The position numbers and the translations under genes are program-made. From the NCBI GenBank assembly GCA_900552945.1, contig USBI01000066.1:1-7737 (forward strand): a stretch of DNA of 7,737 bases. Reading direction: 5' to 3'. This DNA comes from an uncultured Oscillospiraceae bacterium (lineage in GTDB: Bacteria; Bacillota; Clostridia; Oscillospirales; Ruminococcaceae). The stretch's first letter is position 1, and every line of letters begins with the position of its first letter. Shown here piece after piece: positions 1 through 5,555 of the stretch. The notes beneath the pieces are model-generated. The model saw only the letters and a program-made list of their open reading frames with translations, ran no database searches and had not been told where the DNA came from.

Positions 1-306
1 TTGGAAAGCTTAGAATTGGTCGGGCTTTCCAAACGTGCCAGCCATCGTCCGCAGGAAATGTCCGGCGGTGAGCAGCAACGTGTGGCGATTGCGCGTGCCA
101 TCTCTCACCGGCCGAAAATTATTTTTGCCGACGAACCAACCGCCGCGCTGGATACTTCCATGGGGTTGTTTGTAATGAAAACCTTTAAGGATTTGATTGA
201 AAAAGAAGGCGTTACTGTTGTTATGACGACCCACGATCCCAGCATGATGGAGATCGCGGATGTGGTATATACCTTGCAGGATGGGGTGATCGTGGATGGC
301 AGATGA
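1..306 (+). CDS. ABC transporter ATP-binding protein, C-terminal part (5' end outside window)
   Basis: This is the last 101 codons of an ABC ATPase that energises a membrane transporter or an FtsX/MacB-type permease. The visible part contains the ABC signature MSGGEQQR (fragment residues 20-27), Walker B IIFADEP (40-46), a D-loop (AALD) and the H-loop histidine in TTHD (residue 78). Walker A and the Q-loop must lie left of the window. The TTG at base 1 is therefore most likely an internal leucine codon and not a start. The [10 protein letters not shown] wording after the signature is typical of the LolD/MacB-like subfamily. The stop overlaps the start of the next ATPase gene by 11 bases, so the two are translationally coupled and probably serve one transporter. 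The substrate cannot be told from this fragment. Confidence 0.93.
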   Translation: MESLELVGLSKRASHRPQEMSGGEQQRVAIARAISHRPKIIFADEPTAALDTSMGLFVMKTFKDLIEKEGVTVVMTTHDPSMMEIADVVYTLQDGVIVDGR

Positions 307-1213
307 GCAGAATATCACGCAGACACAACAGCCGGAAGAGATCGTGCTGTGCGAAAACCTCGTTAAAATATATAAGACAGACGATATTGAAGTGGTCGCG
401 CTGCAAGGGCTTGATTTGTGGGTAAAATACGGTGAGATCATGGCGATCATCGGCAACAGTGGAAGTGGAAAATCCACTCTGCTCAATATGCTGGGTGGTT
501 TGGACCAGCCTTCTGCCGGAACGATTATGGTGGATGGAAAAAATCTTGCCAAGTTCTCCAAACGCGATCTGGTCACCTATAAGCGAAATACGGTTGGGTT
601 TGTCTGGCAGAACAACGCAAGAAACCTCCTTCCATACCTTTCCGCGCGGGAGAATGTAGAACTGCCTATGCGTTTGAACGGAAAAGTGGATCATAACCGC
701 GCATTGGAACTGCTGGATGCGGTTGGCCTTTCTCATCGAAAAAACAGCCGTTTGCAGGAAATGTCCGGTGGTGAACAACAGAGAGTTGCAATTGCTATTG
801 CGCTGGCGAACAATCCCAGACTGCTTCTGGCAGATGAGCCGACCGGAGCGGTGGATTCCAATACTTCCAGTCAGATTTTGAATGTGTTCAACGAGATCAA
901 TCGGGCGACTGGGGTTACAATCATTATAGTCACCCACGATATGGCGCTTTCCAAAAAAGTGGATCGAGTGGTTGCTATCCGTGATGGAAGAACCAGCAGT
1001 GAAATCCTGCGGCGTACATCCTACGCGGATGAACTCAGCCATCTTTCGACCGAAGCGGAGAATACGCATGTTGAGTATGCGGTCGTTGACCGTGCCGGCC
1101 GTATTCAGATTCCGCGGGAGTATCTGCAACAGCTGGGAGCAGAAAAAAGCGGAAAACTTCTAGTGGAACTGGAGGACGGAAAAATTGTTGTTCGCCCGCC
1201 GGAAGAATCATAA
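296..1213 (+). CDS. ABC transporter ATP-binding protein with C-terminal AbrB/SpoVT-like segment
   Basis: A complete 305-residue ATPase of the LolD/MacB-like ABC family. It has Walker A GNSGSGKS (residues 53-60), Q-loop WQ (104-105), signature MSGGEQQR (156-163), Walker B LLLADEP (176-182), D-loop AVDS and H-loop histidine 214. A canonical LolD-type protein ends near residue 235. This one continues for about 70 residues: a polar linker, then a segment (about 260-301) with the pattern [16 protein letters not shown]...[16 protein letters not shown]. That pattern is characteristic of AbrB/MazE/SpoVT swapped-hairpin domains. The ATG lies inside the preceding ATPase gene, in an 11-base overlap that implies coupled translation, and a terminator follows the stop. 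Likely role: second ATPase of an export or peptide-type ABC system whose permease is probably encoded upstream. Whether the AbrB-like tail binds DNA or only mediates dimerisation is unknown. Confidence 0.93.
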   Translation: MADEQNITQTQQPEEIVLCENLVKIYKTDDIEVVALQGLDLWVKYGEIMAIIGNSGSGKSTLLNMLGGLDQPSAGTIMVDGKNLAKFSKRDLVTYKRNTVGFVWQNNARNLLPYLSARENVELPMRLNGKVDHNRALELLDAVGLSHRKNSRLQEMSGGEQQRVAIAIALANNPRLLLADEPTGAVDSNTSSQILNVFNEINRATGVTIIIVTHDMALSKKVDRVVAIRDGRTSSEILRRTSYADELSHLSTEAENTHVEYAVVDRAGRIQIPREYLQQLGAEKSGKLLVELEDGKIVVRPPEES

Positions 1214-1230
1214 AATAACAGAAAAAGTAA

Positions 1231-1269
1231 AACAGGTCTGCTGTAAAAAGGCAGATCTGTTTTTATTTT
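1231..1269 (+). terminator. Rho-independent terminator after the ABC ATPase genes
   Basis: An 11-bp stem (aacaggtctgc at 1231-1241 pairing with gcagatctgtt at 1251-1261, one G-T wobble) closes a 9-base loop. It is followed by a T-rich run (TTTATTTT). It starts 18 bases after the stop codon of the second ATPase, so it ends that + strand transcript. Confidence 0.88.
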
Positions 1270-1270
1270 G

Positions 1271-1393
1271 AATGACACAGGTTTTACAGAACGAATCGCC
1301 CCAAAGAATCATGCCCGCTTTTTGGTTGAACAGGTGAGCCAGATACTTGATTGTCCTGCAATTTGGTCAACTGGAGTGAATATCAGGTCATGA
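1271..1393 (+). pseudogene. Possible decayed gene fragment in the convergent gap
   Basis: This is the only stretch of the 1214-1453 gap not taken up by terminators. It reads open for 40 codons and ends in TGA at 1391. It has no ATG start, and a TTG at 1268 has no ribosome binding site. The translation includes RFLVEQVSQILDCP followed by AIWSTGVN. By eye this loosely recalls the C-terminus of adenylosuccinate synthetase (PurA), where a helix is followed by a G-V-P strand and an STGP-R motif; the arginine expected after that motif is absent. It sits downstream of a terminator and has no visible promoter. It could be a relic of a deleted gene, or chance: 40 open codons is not strong evidence. 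Confidence 0.22.
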
Positions 1394-1401
1394 GAGCTTT
1401 T

Positions 1402-1450
1402 ATCAAACAAAAAAGAAAAGCCTTTGCATGATGCAAAGGCTTTTTACTTG
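1402..1450 (-). terminator. Bidirectional terminator ending the glucuronate operon
   Basis: A perfect inverted repeat has arms aaaagcctttgcat (1416-1429) and atgcaaaggctttt (1431-1444) around one base, so the real loop is about three bases. Read on the - strand it lies just beyond the kdgK stop (1454) and is followed by a U-rich run (complement of 1402-1415, with six consecutive T). On the + strand it is followed by TTTTT and TTTTT, so it can also stop readthrough from the ABC genes. Confidence 0.9.
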
Positions 1451-1453
1451 TTT

Positions 1454-2473
1454 TTACCGGTTCATCTCGCTCTGTGGACCGGTGGAATGGTGCGCTTTAA
1501 TCAACGCGTCGATCTCCCGCTTGCTGGTGCAGGGGAAGTCGCCCGTTACGGTTTCTTTCATGGCAGCCATAGCATTGCCGTATTCAACAGCCTGCTGCAT
1601 GGAATAACCGGAAAGGATGGCGTACAGCACGCCGGAAACGTAAGCGTCTCCGCTGCCGATCCGGTCAACCACCTCAATGTTTTGATACGGCTCTTCGGTA
1701 TAGAATACATCGGCAGCTGCATCGTAGAGCAGGGAGGTGAAATCGTGGCTGGAAGGGCTGTTGATCTTCCGCTTGGTGGTAGCAACCACCTTGAGCGAAT
1801 AGGTCTTAGCGAACTCTTTTAAAATGTCTTTGAGTTCTCCCGTACGCCCAAACATCCTGCGGCAGCTTTCTTCTGAGATGAACAGAAAATCCACAAAGGG
1901 AAGAACCGCCTCAATGGCTGCTTTCGCTTTTTCTTCCGACCAGAGATTGGCGCGGTAGTTTACATCAAACGAGATGAGCGCGCCGCTTTCATGGAAGCGT
2001 TTCATAACAGCGGTCGCGTTTTTGCAGACCTCATCCGAAAGCGCCAACGTAATGCCGCTGGTGTGGAACAGCTTGGTGTTGGTATAAATAGAATCCGGAA
2101 GTTCTTCCGCGCGGAAACGGGTGACTGAAGAATGTTTCCGGTCGTAGACAACGCTCGGCTTGCGGGGTGTCGCACCGGTTTCCATGTAATAGGTTCCAAC
2201 CCGTGCGCCTTCTTCGGTGTCGTCAATCACGTAGCAGTCATCCACACCAAGGGTGCGCATCTGCCCGGTGATATAATCCCGAATGGCGTTGATCGGCAGT
2301 TTGGTGGCAAACGCGGTTTTCAGTCCCAGTGCCGCCACACCTGCCATTACATTGAGTTCGGAACCACCCGCGCGGCTGTCCAGCGTGGTAGCGCGGCAGA
2401 GGCGTTCCCGCCCTACCGGTGTGAACCGGAGCATAACCTCTCCAAGGCTAATGGCGTCAAATTGTTTTTCCAT
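1454..2473 (-). CDS. kdgK: 2-keto-3-deoxygluconate kinase (PfkB family sugar kinase)
   Basis: A 339-residue cytoplasmic kinase that phosphorylates 2-keto-3-deoxygluconate (KDG) with ATP to give KDPG, the substrate of the aldolase encoded just upstream. PfkB/ribokinase-fold signs are the N-terminal AGGSELNVM segment (residues 35-43, sugar-binding di-glycine), FDVNYRANLW (169-178, typical of KDG kinases) and the C-terminal DRIGSGDAYVSG (270-281), where Asp276 is the expected catalytic base. Most PfkB proteins have GAGD here; GSGD is a conservative variant. The start is fixed by GGAGGA (plus-strand 2479-2484) five bases before the ATG. The gap to the aldolase stop is 15 bases, so the genes are co-transcribed. 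It is the last gene of the operon and is followed by the inverted-repeat terminator. A related sugar kinase is possible, but the uxuA-eda context points strongly to KDG. Confidence 0.9.
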   Translation of the reverse strand: MEKQFDAISLGEVMLRFTPVGRERLCRATTLDSRAGGSELNVMAGVAALGLKTAFATKLPINAIRDYITGQMRTLGVDDCYVIDDTEEGARVGTYYMETGATPRKPSVVYDRKHSSVTRFRAEELPDSIYTNTKLFHTSGITLALSDEVCKNATAVMKRFHESGALISFDVNYRANLWSEEKAKAAIEAVLPFVDFLFISEESCRRMFGRTGELKDILKEFAKTYSLKVVATTKRKINSPSSHDFTSLLYDAAADVFYTEEPYQNIEVVDRIGSGDAYVSGVLYAILSGYSMQQAVEYGNAMAAMKETVTGDFPCTSKREIDALIKAHHSTGPQSEMNR

Positions 2474-2488
2474 GACAGTCCTCCGGTT

Positions 2489-3454
2489 TTATGCTTTTTG
2501 TTTAAGGTGTAAGGCGAATCCGCCAATTTCACCGTCCAGGTAGACCAGATTCAGTTTGCCTTTTGCATCGTAGGTTTTAGAATCTTCACAGAAAGATATG
2601 CCCTTGTTTTCCAGGAAGAAAATAGCACGTTCGATATCATTCGTTTCAATGGCAATGTGCCCGTTGGTGCCGCGTCCGTTGAATTTCATGATTTCAATGA
2701 CGTCGTCCATGAAAATGGATTTTTCTCCGTCGTTAATCATCATACCAAACAGCGCTGCAAACTGTTTAGCCTGCTGCATAGCCGCTTCACCGGTGCCGGC
2801 ATTGATGCCGATGTGCACCAGTTTAAAGCCGAGCATGGTCAGTACAGCCTGTTTTGCCAGTGCGGTGATTTCATCGAACCGGCCTTCTTTTAAAAGCGCG
2901 TCCGGCACCATCCAGCTTCCGCCGCAGGCAATGATCTTCGGGAAAGAGAGGTATTCGTTGAGGTTTTTCGGGGAGATACCACCGGTCGGCATGAACTTCA
3001 CATTGCCGTAAGGCGCGCTCATGGCTTTGATCATGGCAAGCCCGCCGGCCGCTTCCGCCGGGAAAAACTTCACAGCGTCCAGTCCCAGCTCCAGCGCAGT
3101 CTCAATATTGCTCGGGCTGGAACAGCCCGGAATCATGGGGATGCCCTTGTCTACGCAATATTTTACCACGCGCGGATTCAGCCCCGGAGAAACGATAAAC
3201 TTTGCGCCGGCCGCAACGGCAGCGTCAACCTGCTCGGTTGTCAGCACAGTACCTGCGCCGACCAGCATATCCGGGCATTCACGGCTGATGCGGGAGATGG
3301 ATTCCGCCGCCTGTGCGGTGCGGAAGGTCACTTCCGCGACCGGCAGCCCGCCTTCGGTAAGCGCTTTTGCGAGGGGCACCGCTTTTTCCGGGTCATCAAT
3401 CTTGATGACCGGGACAATTCCGATTTTGCCAATGGTTTCAAAAATTTTATCCAT
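2489..3454 (-). CDS. eda: KDPG/KHG aldolase fused to a C-terminal glyoxalase (VOC)-like domain
   Basis: A 321-residue protein in two parts. Residues 1-208 are a class I KDPG aldolase, which splits 2-keto-3-deoxy-6-phosphogluconate into pyruvate and glyceraldehyde-3-phosphate. Visible are EVTFRT (41-46, active-site Glu41 and Arg45), GAGTVLT (66-72), VKFFPAE (128-134, Schiff-base Lys129), PTGGISP (156-162) and GGSWMVP (178-184). A stand-alone Eda is about 210 residues. Here residues 211-318 add a region with HIGIN (214-218), IEIMKF (253-258), GHIAIETNDIERAIFFLE (265-282) and a C-terminal GGFALHL, resembling a betaalphabetabetabeta vicinal-oxygen-chelate fold. I chose the ATG at 3454, seven bases after AGAGGG (3462-3467). 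An in-frame ATG at 3541 would add 29 residues that overlap uxuA and look unrelated. The gap to the uxuA stop is 19 bases. The function of the added domain is unknown. Confidence 0.92.
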   Translation of the reverse strand: MDKIFETIGKIGIVPVIKIDDPEKAVPLAKALTEGGLPVAEVTFRTAQAAESISRISRECPDMLVGAGTVLTTEQVDAAVAAGAKFIVSPGLNPRVVKYCVDKGIPMIPGCSSPSNIETALELGLDAVKFFPAEAAGGLAMIKAMSAPYGNVKFMPTGGISPKNLNEYLSFPKIIACGGSWMVPDALLKEGRFDEITALAKQAVLTMLGFKLVHIGINAGTGEAAMQQAKQFAALFGMMINDGEKSIFMDDVIEIMKFNGRGTNGHIAIETNDIERAIFFLENKGISFCEDSKTYDAKGKLNLVYLDGEIGGFALHLKQKA

Positions 3455-3473
3455 ATGTATGCCCTCTGTTCTG

Positions 3474-4547
3474 TTATTTACCGGATTTCTCCAGCGCTTC
3501 AATGATACCGACCATATATGCCGCACCCAGAGCACGGTCATATAAGCCGTAACCAGGACGGCCGTTTTCGTTCCAGATCATTCGGCCGTGGTCAGGACGG
3601 ATGAGGCCGTTGTAGCCGTTTTTGTGAAGGATCTCAAGAACCTTGTAAATGTTGATGTCACCCTCTTCGGTGAGATGCGCGCCTTCGTAGAACATACCCG
3701 GTTTCACAAACTTGATATTGCGGATATGCATGAACGCAATACGGTCAATCTTGGAGAAATGGTCGACAATATCAAGAATGTCGTTGTTCGGATTGGAACC
3801 CAGCGAACCGGTGCAGACGGTCAGGCAGTTGGACGGGGAATCTACCATGTCCACGATCTTCTGCAGGCTTTCTTTGTTGTTGACAATGCGCGGCAGACCG
3901 AACAGGTTCCACGGCGGGTCATCCGAATGGACAGCCATTTTAATGTCATTTTCTTCCGCGACCGGAATGACCTGCTGCAGGAAATACTTGTAATTTTCAC
4001 GCAGATCCTCATCGGTTACCCCTTTATATTTTTCGAGGGACTCTTTAATGTACGGAATGCGGCTCGGTTCCCATCCCGGAAGGACAAAGCCATTCGCGCC
4101 GGATTCAACCATTTTGAACATATCGTCCGGGCTGGAAGCGTCGATCACGCTCTGGTCAAACGCCATGGTGTTGGAACCGTCCGGCAGCATATATGCCATT
4201 TCGGTTTTGGTGAAGTCAAACACCGGCATAAAGTTGTAGCAGACCATGTGGATGCCTGCTTTGCCCAGGTTGACCAGTGTTTTCTTGTAGTTTTCAATGT
4301 ATTTCTCACGGCTGGGAAGGCCCAGTTTAATATCTTCGTGAACATTGACGCTCTCAATGCCGTCCAGAGTCAGGCCGGCTTTCTCTACCTGTGCCTTTAC
4401 CTTTAAAATATCGTCGAGTTCCCACAACTCACCGGCCGGAACATCCAGCAGGGAGGTAATGATGCCTTTGATGTATGGCACCTGTTTGATGGCCTGCAAC
4501 GAAATATTGTCGTTGTTTTCTCCGTACCAGCGGAAGGTCATTCTCAT
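3474..4547 (-). CDS. uxuA: D-mannonate dehydratase
   Basis: A 357-residue metal-dependent dehydratase with a TIM-barrel fold that converts D-mannonate to 2-keto-3-deoxygluconate in glucuronate catabolism. Recognisable segments are the N-terminal MTFRWYG, ESVNVHEDIKLGLPSR (65-80), CYNFMPVFDFT (103-113), HSDDPPW (207-213), CTGSLGS (245-251), FMHIRN (272-277) and RPDHGR (317-322). The Cys and His residues in the last four segments correspond to the expected Mn2+/Fe2+ ligands of the family. The length matches the family (about 350-400). AGGAGG (plus-strand 4557-4562) lies nine bases before the chosen ATG; an in-frame ATG two codons later is less well placed. It lies between uxuB (106-base gap with hairpins) and eda (19-base gap). 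The stop overlaps the non-coding upstream extension of the eda frame. Confidence 0.97.
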   Translation of the reverse strand: MRMTFRWYGENNDNISLQAIKQVPYIKGIITSLLDVPAGELWELDDILKVKAQVEKAGLTLDGIESVNVHEDIKLGLPSREKYIENYKKTLVNLGKAGIHMVCYNFMPVFDFTKTEMAYMLPDGSNTMAFDQSVIDASSPDDMFKMVESGANGFVLPGWEPSRIPYIKESLEKYKGVTDEDLRENYKYFLQQVIPVAEENDIKMAVHSDDPPWNLFGLPRIVNNKESLQKIVDMVDSPSNCLTVCTGSLGSNPNNDILDIVDHFSKIDRIAFMHIRNIKFVKPGMFYEGAHLTEEGDINIYKVLEILHKNGYNGLIRPDHGRMIWNENGRPGYGLYDRALGAAYMVGIIEALEKSGK

Positions 4548-4576
4548 GGTTTCGTTCCTCCTGTATATTGGTTTTG

Positions 4577-4589
4577 GCGGCTATGCCGC
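4577..4589 (-). other. Small GC hairpin in the uxuB-uxuA gap
   Basis: A 5-bp stem (gcggc / gccgc) with a 3-base loop lies 15 bases upstream of the uxuA ribosome binding site. There is no U-tract, so it is not an intrinsic terminator. It may influence uxuA translation or transcript stability. Confidence 0.45.
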
Positions 4590-4606
4590 TGTTTGATGCG
4601 GGTATA

Positions 4607-4633
4607 GCAGCTCCCCTTTGCCGGAGGAGCTGC
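4607..4633 (-). other. Strong GC-rich hairpin just downstream of uxuB
   Basis: GCAGCTCC pairs with GGAGCTGC over eight perfect base pairs, extendable to ten with one wobble, around a loop of about seven bases (CGGCAAA on the - strand). It lies 20 bases after the uxuB stop. No U-run follows, which argues against termination. A 3'-end-protecting or RNA-processing element within the operon is more likely. Together with the smaller hairpin it fills most of the 106-base gap (4548-4653). Confidence 0.6.
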
Positions 4634-4653
4634 CCCATTTGCGTAAAATGAAA

Positions 4654-5490
4654 TCAGACGCCGGAGTAAGCCCAGAAACCACCGTCGATCGGCACTTCAA
4701 TACCGGTGACAAATGCCGCAGCTTCGTCATCCAGCAGGTAACGAACGGTACCGATGAGGTCCTGCTCCACACCGAATCGTTTCATCGGGGTATGGTTGAG
4801 AATTTTGTGGCTGCGCTCGGTCAGAGAACCGTCCGGATTGCGGAGCAGAGCTGCGTTCTGATGGGTCTCAAAGAAGCCCGGAGCAATGGCGTTAACACGG
4901 ATGCCGCATTCCGCAAAGTAAACGCAGAGGTATTTTGTGAAGTTGGTAATACCTGCTTTGGCAGCCGCATAAGCCGGAACCTTGGTCATCGGGGAAGCGG
5001 AAGCCATGGAAGAAATGTTTAAGATGGAACCTTTTCCGGCTTCAACCATATCCGGAGCGAATTCCTGGGTCACAATAAGGGTGCCCATGAAGTTGATGGA
5101 GAACACTTTCATAAACGCGTTTGCGTCAATATCAAGCAGGGTGCGCTCGTTCGGGTTTTTCCAGTCTTCTACGCAGAACAGTTCCTGAGTGGTGGTCGCC
5201 ATCGGGTTGTTTCCGCCTGCGCCGTTGATGAGGATATCACACGGGCCAAACGCTTTTTTCACTTCTTCGTGCGCTTTTTTTACATTTTCTGGCTCCAGAA
5301 CATTGCACTGAACGGCAATCGCCTTACCGCCGTTCTGGTTGATCTCATCCGCGAATTTCTGTGCCGCTTCCAGATTGAGGTCGAGAAGAGCGATCTTCGC
5401 GCCGTCTTTCGCCAGTTCTTTGGAGAAGAAGCTGCACAGAACGCCTCCCGCTCCGGTGATTACAATAACTTTGTCTTTCAAATTTGCCAT
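4654..5490 (-). CDS. uxuB: SDR-type fructuronate reductase (D-mannonate oxidoreductase)
   Basis: A 278-residue short-chain dehydrogenase/reductase expected to reduce D-fructuronate to D-mannonate with NAD(P)H. The Rossmann start is VIVITGAGGVLC (8-19), which departs from the canonical TGxxxGxG; I recall similar TGGGGVLC forms in this subfamily. D37 ends the second strand (LLDLN), which favours NADH. Further marks are NGAGG (89-93), Ser161 in NISSM, the catalytic Tyr174/Lys178 of YAAAK, and APG (203-205). The assignment to fructuronate rests mainly on position, directly before uxuA and after aguA. I prefer the ATG at 5490: AAGGA (5502-5506) lies 11 bases upstream of it. The in-frame ATG at 5502, four codons earlier, directly abuts that Shine-Dalgarno and is unlikely. 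It replaces the unrelated long-chain polyol-dehydrogenase-type UxuB of E. coli. Confidence 0.9.
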   Translation of the reverse strand: MANLKDKVIVITGAGGVLCSFFSKELAKDGAKIALLDLNLEAAQKFADEINQNGGKAIAVQCNVLEPENVKKAHEEVKKAFGPCDILINGAGGNNPMATTTQELFCVEDWKNPNERTLLDIDANAFMKVFSINFMGTLIVTQEFAPDMVEAGKGSILNISSMASASPMTKVPAYAAAKAGITNFTKYLCVYFAECGIRVNAIAPGFFETHQNAALLRNPDGSLTERSHKILNHTPMKRFGVEQDLIGTVRYLLDDEAAAFVTGIEVPIDGGFWAYSGV

Positions 5491-5521
5491 GGTTTCATTC
5501 ATCCTTTCTGTTTGATTGCAC

Positions 5522-5542
5522 GCCGGCCGTAAAGCAGCCGGC
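5522..5542 (-). other. GC hairpin in the aguA-uxuB gap
   Basis: Two copies of the palindrome GCCGGC (5522-5527 and 5537-5542) can pair with each other around a 9-base loop. It lies 13 bases after the aguA stop and shortly before the uxuB ribosome binding site. No T-run follows on either strand. It is probably an intercistronic stability or processing element, similar in position to the hairpin after uxuB. Confidence 0.5.
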
Positions 5543-5555
5543 TTTGATTGTATGT

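Noticed and set aside
50..800. Near-identical stretches in the two ATPase genes around the SGGEQQR signature as a possible recent duplication.
   Set aside because: The similarity is confined to the conserved family motif; the flanking sequences diverge strongly, so these are old paralogues.
221..1129. A 302-codon open frame on the - strand opposite the ABC ATPase genes.
   Set aside because: It is the antisense shadow of two ATPase genes with unmistakable motifs, and has no recognisable domain.
3455..3541. An in-frame 29-codon N-terminal extension of the aldolase starting at an ATG at 3541.
   Set aside because: It overlaps the end of uxuA, does not resemble aldolase sequence, and the ATG at 3454 has a well-placed AGAGGG ribosome binding site and matches the usual Eda start.
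3588..4406. A 272-codon + strand open frame opposite uxuA.
   Set aside because: It is an antisense shadow of mannonate dehydratase; its His/Val-rich composition is typical of reversed coding sequence.
4607..4633. The hairpin after uxuB as an intrinsic terminator.
   Set aside because: No U-run follows the stem on the - strand, and uxuA continues the same pathway downstream with its own strong ribosome binding site.
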